NCBI RefSeq assembly: GCF_032062135.1
Contig: NC_092866.1
Coordinates: 25,707,158-25,771,157, forward strand
Direction of reading: 5' to 3'
DNA from: Pyxicephalus adspersus
Lineage: Eukaryota > Chordata > Amphibia > Anura > Pyxicephalidae
DNA length: 64,000 bases
The position numbers were made by a program, and so were the translations under genes. A model generated the notes under the pieces. The model ran no database searches. It was not told the origin of the DNA and saw only the letters and a list, made by a program, of their open reading frames with translations. Every line of letters begins with the position of its first letter. Within the stretch, counting starts at the first letter, position 1. This document shows, piece after piece, positions 60,691 to 64,000 of the stretch.

Positions 60691-61538
60691 CAATGTGTTG
60701 GACTTGTGAACCTTATGGAAATATTTACTATTCAGACATTGATCAAAGTGTGACCTGTAGTTAGTTAGTATTGAATAACTATTGGCTCCTCATTTAGAAC
60801 TGCAATCTCAGTGCTTGGCAGAGGTAAGTCTACCATAAACTACTTTTTATGGCATTAAGACACAATGTGATGTAATATCAAGAAAGGTACTTTGTAGTCC
60901 TTTAGAAACCCTCATCTTCACCATGCACTCCAAGACATGTGGCACTATGGTACACATTGTGTAATACACTTTCTTTAGCCCACAGAAATCTCTTCTTGCC
61001 ATCTAAGTGCTAGTTCATTGTGTTTAGTCCTTCATGCCAAATGCCTCAAATCCTCCTCTGTGATGATAACAGTTGAGCAGGGATAATACTGGGGCATAGT
61101 AAAATATCAACAATGAGATTTAGATACAAGGACACTTAAATTCACAATCAAAGAAAAGCTGATGTCCAGGAACTAAAATGGACCAGAGCCTACGGCTACA
61201 CAATTACCCCATTATTAAGGCAACAAGTGTTGGCCTGAGAATTGCTAAATGCTGAGGTTGGTTGAGAGGCTGGGTAGGGACTGGTTGTGTTGGTACTTTA
61301 TTAACTAAAATGTGAAATCTGGAAATGCACCTCCCAATACTGGAACAACACCGGTTGTAGCAGTTGAGTACAGTAGGATAGAGTACATGGTAAAAAAAAT
61401 CAAGCAGGTGATCAGTTATGCTGTTGATCTATTATGTAGCTATCAAACAGTTATAGACAGAAAATTACAGGCAAATACTAATTGTGTGATTTTGCTAAGT
61501 CTCTGACTGTCTGTCTATGACACAACTAGGACAGGGTG

Positions 61539-61540
<2 letters not shown>

Positions 61541-61575
<35 letters not shown>

Positions 61576-61581
61576 GGGGGG
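61541..61581. repeat. (GT)n microsatellite followed by a G run
   Basis: Sixteen GT units, then about nine G. Confidence 0.95.
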
Positions 61582-62576
61582 CTTTAATGTACTTTACGTG
61601 TATATGCCCTAATTGTTCCTAGATAATATGATAATCTTAGATTATAGTTCTTGGTAAATGTTTTTACTATTTCCACCAGTAGGTTACCATTTGCTCAAGA
61701 AAACTTGTCTGCTTATAAATTTACATTTCATTAATCACGTTATTGAAAACACATTTTTGCAATGGTGGGACCTGTTGGTTAAGATTAATTTTCCTATGAA
61801 CTGTACACACTAAATGTTTTAAGAATTTATATGTTTGCATTATTTAAATTAAGACATAGACAGATAAATGAAGATGATGGACAGGGATATACCTGCATGC
61901 TGGAACCTACTGCTGTTTCTTGTTACATGTCAAACTAAGATAAGAGACTGTTAACAGTTAATTCCATTTCCAAAAGGAAAAAAAAACATTGGCTAGATCT
62001 CATTGAGTTTGTGCAACCAGTTAGGAAATCTGAGCTACACAATGATGTGACTAGTTTTTTCCTTGGGATAGCTAAAAATTCAAAACATCTCAATAAAGTC
62101 GTTGTGACAATTTCTGAACTTCTGAAGGTGGAATTCACTTTTTTTTAATATTACTATTCTTTGCAGTGCAATAACATGTACTAAATGAATTGTGTTAAGG
62201 TTATTTAATAATTAAAACACACAGTTTGTTGTAAAGTATTGGGTGTTGTCCTCTACTGCACATTGTGTTGGGAACCATTTACAATAAATGGCACTGCATT
62301 GTTCATGGGATAGGTGGATTATGGTCTAAATTAGCCCTCCGTCTGTGCTACAACTGCAAACCTTATATAGTGCATTTACTCTAACTAATATACATTTTTT
62401 CAGGATCAGTATTTAACTGTGAAAGTGGTGTCAGCTATATACAGAGGTGGTTTATTACAACACCATAATTGGTATGGCCATGCTATGAAAAACTTAATGT
62501 AATTCAGTTCAAGATACTGCATATTTGTAAATGTATCCTATACAGGGCTGCTAGTGCCCTGTCAACTATTGCATTT

Positions 62577-62780
62577 TGGCAGTCCAATGTGGTGCCACGC
62601 ATAGCCAGAGAGCCCGCTGGTCTATAGATGTGAGTGACGTCAGAAATTGTAGTAGCGGCGCTATTTCAATGCAGCGGCAGGCCAGCTGCAGTTCATACCT
62701 AGGATTCCTCTGGAGCCCAAAAAAAGGATGTTGGGGGCCAGATTTGGCCCCTGGGCCAAAGTTTGATACCCCTGGCCTAG
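62577..62780 (-). mobile_element. hAT-like nonautonomous element, copy 2 (inverted)
   Basis: The reverse complement begins CAGGGGTATCAAACTTTGGC and runs through GGCCCCCAACATCC, AACTGCAGCTGGCC and ACCACATTGGACTGCC, co-linear with the first 210 bases of the copy at 52832, with a deletion of about 23 bp near the middle. Confidence 0.75.
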
Positions 62781-64000
62781 GCACTGTTCTGTGTGAGGTC
62801 TGGGGAATGTTTGGAAGGGGAATGTTAAAGAAAAAGGGATCTGAGTGTTACTTACCGGTAGCTCTGGCCTACAAAGGTATGTGCCTACAACCCCATCGCT
62901 GTATATCAGCTGTGTAGGAGATACCCTGATCTCATAAGATTTAAAGTCTGATGTTATGTCACTACTGTGCTGTTTACTCTTGTTCTTCCAGTAGAGAAAG
63001 CTGCAGTTGTAATGATCTCACTGCTTCTGCTATATTCATTCTGTGCTTTCTGTTATTCCTCCAACCAGTCATTAGATGGAAAGCTATTATGGAGGCAGCT
63101 TTATCATAAGGAAGCAAAGCCTAGTTCCTCAGTATGGTCAGATCCACACAAAGTATTGAAGGACAGTAACAGAGTCATTAAAGAATGATGCTAGAAACAG
63201 AATAATAAAAGAATGATGGTAGAAAAACACTAAGTCGTCCATCCAGCCTGCCCTTTTTTAACTAAAAACAGTAACTACTCATTTTGTAAAGGAATACTTT
63301 CTATGGTTAATTTTGTATTTTCCATCTTCTAGTTTAAGGTTAAATCCCCACATTCATCTAAAGGTGGTCATGAATTGGTTGATTTATTGCACAAACAGGT
63401 AAACAATTAATATCAATTGTCTATCATAACCACCATCGACTGATTGACCAGACCAATTTTGCCACTCTACCGCCAAAGATTACCGCCAGAAAATGTAATG
63501 TAAAAAAGCAGGCAGTGCTCCTGACAAATAGCAGCCAATGAGAACACTGCCAAAAGTTCACAATAACAGGCAGAGCTGTGTTTAAAATCTTAGATTATTA
63601 ATCCTATTTTAAATCAGTTACCTTTTTATTTTTAATAATATTATTAGTAAATAGGATTTTTTATATCGCCAACATAGTACACAGCGCTGTACATTAAATA
63701 CCATGGCTGCTTATTTGTTGGTGTGCACTCCCTGATAATTTACATGGTGGTAGCATTCCCAATTCACGTTTAAATCAATATGTATTGATCGATTAAGAAT
63801 GTCCCAGTTTTCAATAGATTTAAGTTATATTAAATGTTTTTATTAAATCTAATGTCTGAAAAATGGAAAAAATCAACAAATGTAAGACCCTCTTATACAT
63901 CATTAAAATACTGCCCTCCTGAACGACCTTAATGAAACTGAAGGCTTTAATCATGCACCTTTTTCCTTATGACTGCACATACTTAGTGATAATAATGACA
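62781..64000. other. Intergenic right end with no host gene seen
   Basis: Apart from the short repeat fragment at 63.65 kb, no exon with family motifs was found; the ORFs at 62576-62917 (repeat shadow) and 62967-63188 are unsupported. Confidence 0.5.
63645..63702 (-). repeat. 'attgtaagctcttc' repeat family, inverted 3' fragment
   Basis: aggattttttatatcgccaa, catagtacacagcgctgtac, attaaatacc: the reverse complement of the family tail. Confidence 0.7.

Noticed and set aside
44000..64000. Neighbour genes expected near SLC6A2 in mammals (for example LPCAT2)
   Set aside because: No exon with recognisable motifs seen in the 20 kb upstream; absence here says nothing about synteny further out.

Overview
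The window is AT-rich vertebrate nuclear DNA with long introns and dense interspersed repeats. It carries one recognisable host gene, on the minus strand: the first half of a monoamine transporter of the SLC6 family, best identified as SLC6A2 (noradrenaline/adrenaline transporter, NET). Repeats typical of frogs recur throughout: a tRNA/core-like short repeat beginning 'attgtaagctctt', a TTAA-flanked element starting 'cctcccta', a foldback element ending in 'tttaataaatcaggcc', frog-type L1 and CR1 remnants, and Tc1, mariner and hAT debris. Together with the protein this points to an anuran, probably a ranoid frog; the taxon is inference.

Layout, right to left (direction of transcription). 64,000-44,200 is upstream intergenic DNA with no host gene seen. 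It holds an inverted pair of CT-rich repeats (59.4-60.7 kb), a broken antisense transposon-associated gene (56.5-57.8 kb), a hammerhead-like RNA motif (54.7 kb), two hAT-like copies (52.8 and 62.6 kb), and an L1 remnant split by a CR1 (45.0-50.1 kb). A candidate noncoding first exon with TATA-like and E-box sequences lies at about 44.0-44.2 kb. Six coding exons follow at 43012-42700, 27431-27300, 21913-21676, 20350-20212, 14820-14686 and 3891-3788. Their phases join perfectly and encode residues 1-354, from the N-terminus through transmembrane segment 6. The remaining exons lie beyond the left edge; nothing resembling the next exon was seen in 1-3787.

The introns (15.3, 5.4, 1.3, 5.4 and 10.8 kb) are packed with repeats. 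The most interesting gene-level observations are two substitutions in the central substrate site relative to human NET (Ala73 to Ser, Phe317 to Tyr), a probable GC-AG intron after the third helix-coding exon, a DAT-like N-terminus on a NET-like body, and a perfect 73-bp inverted repeat flanking the 132-bp second coding exon. No CRISPR, rRNA, tRNA, operon or prokaryotic feature was seen.
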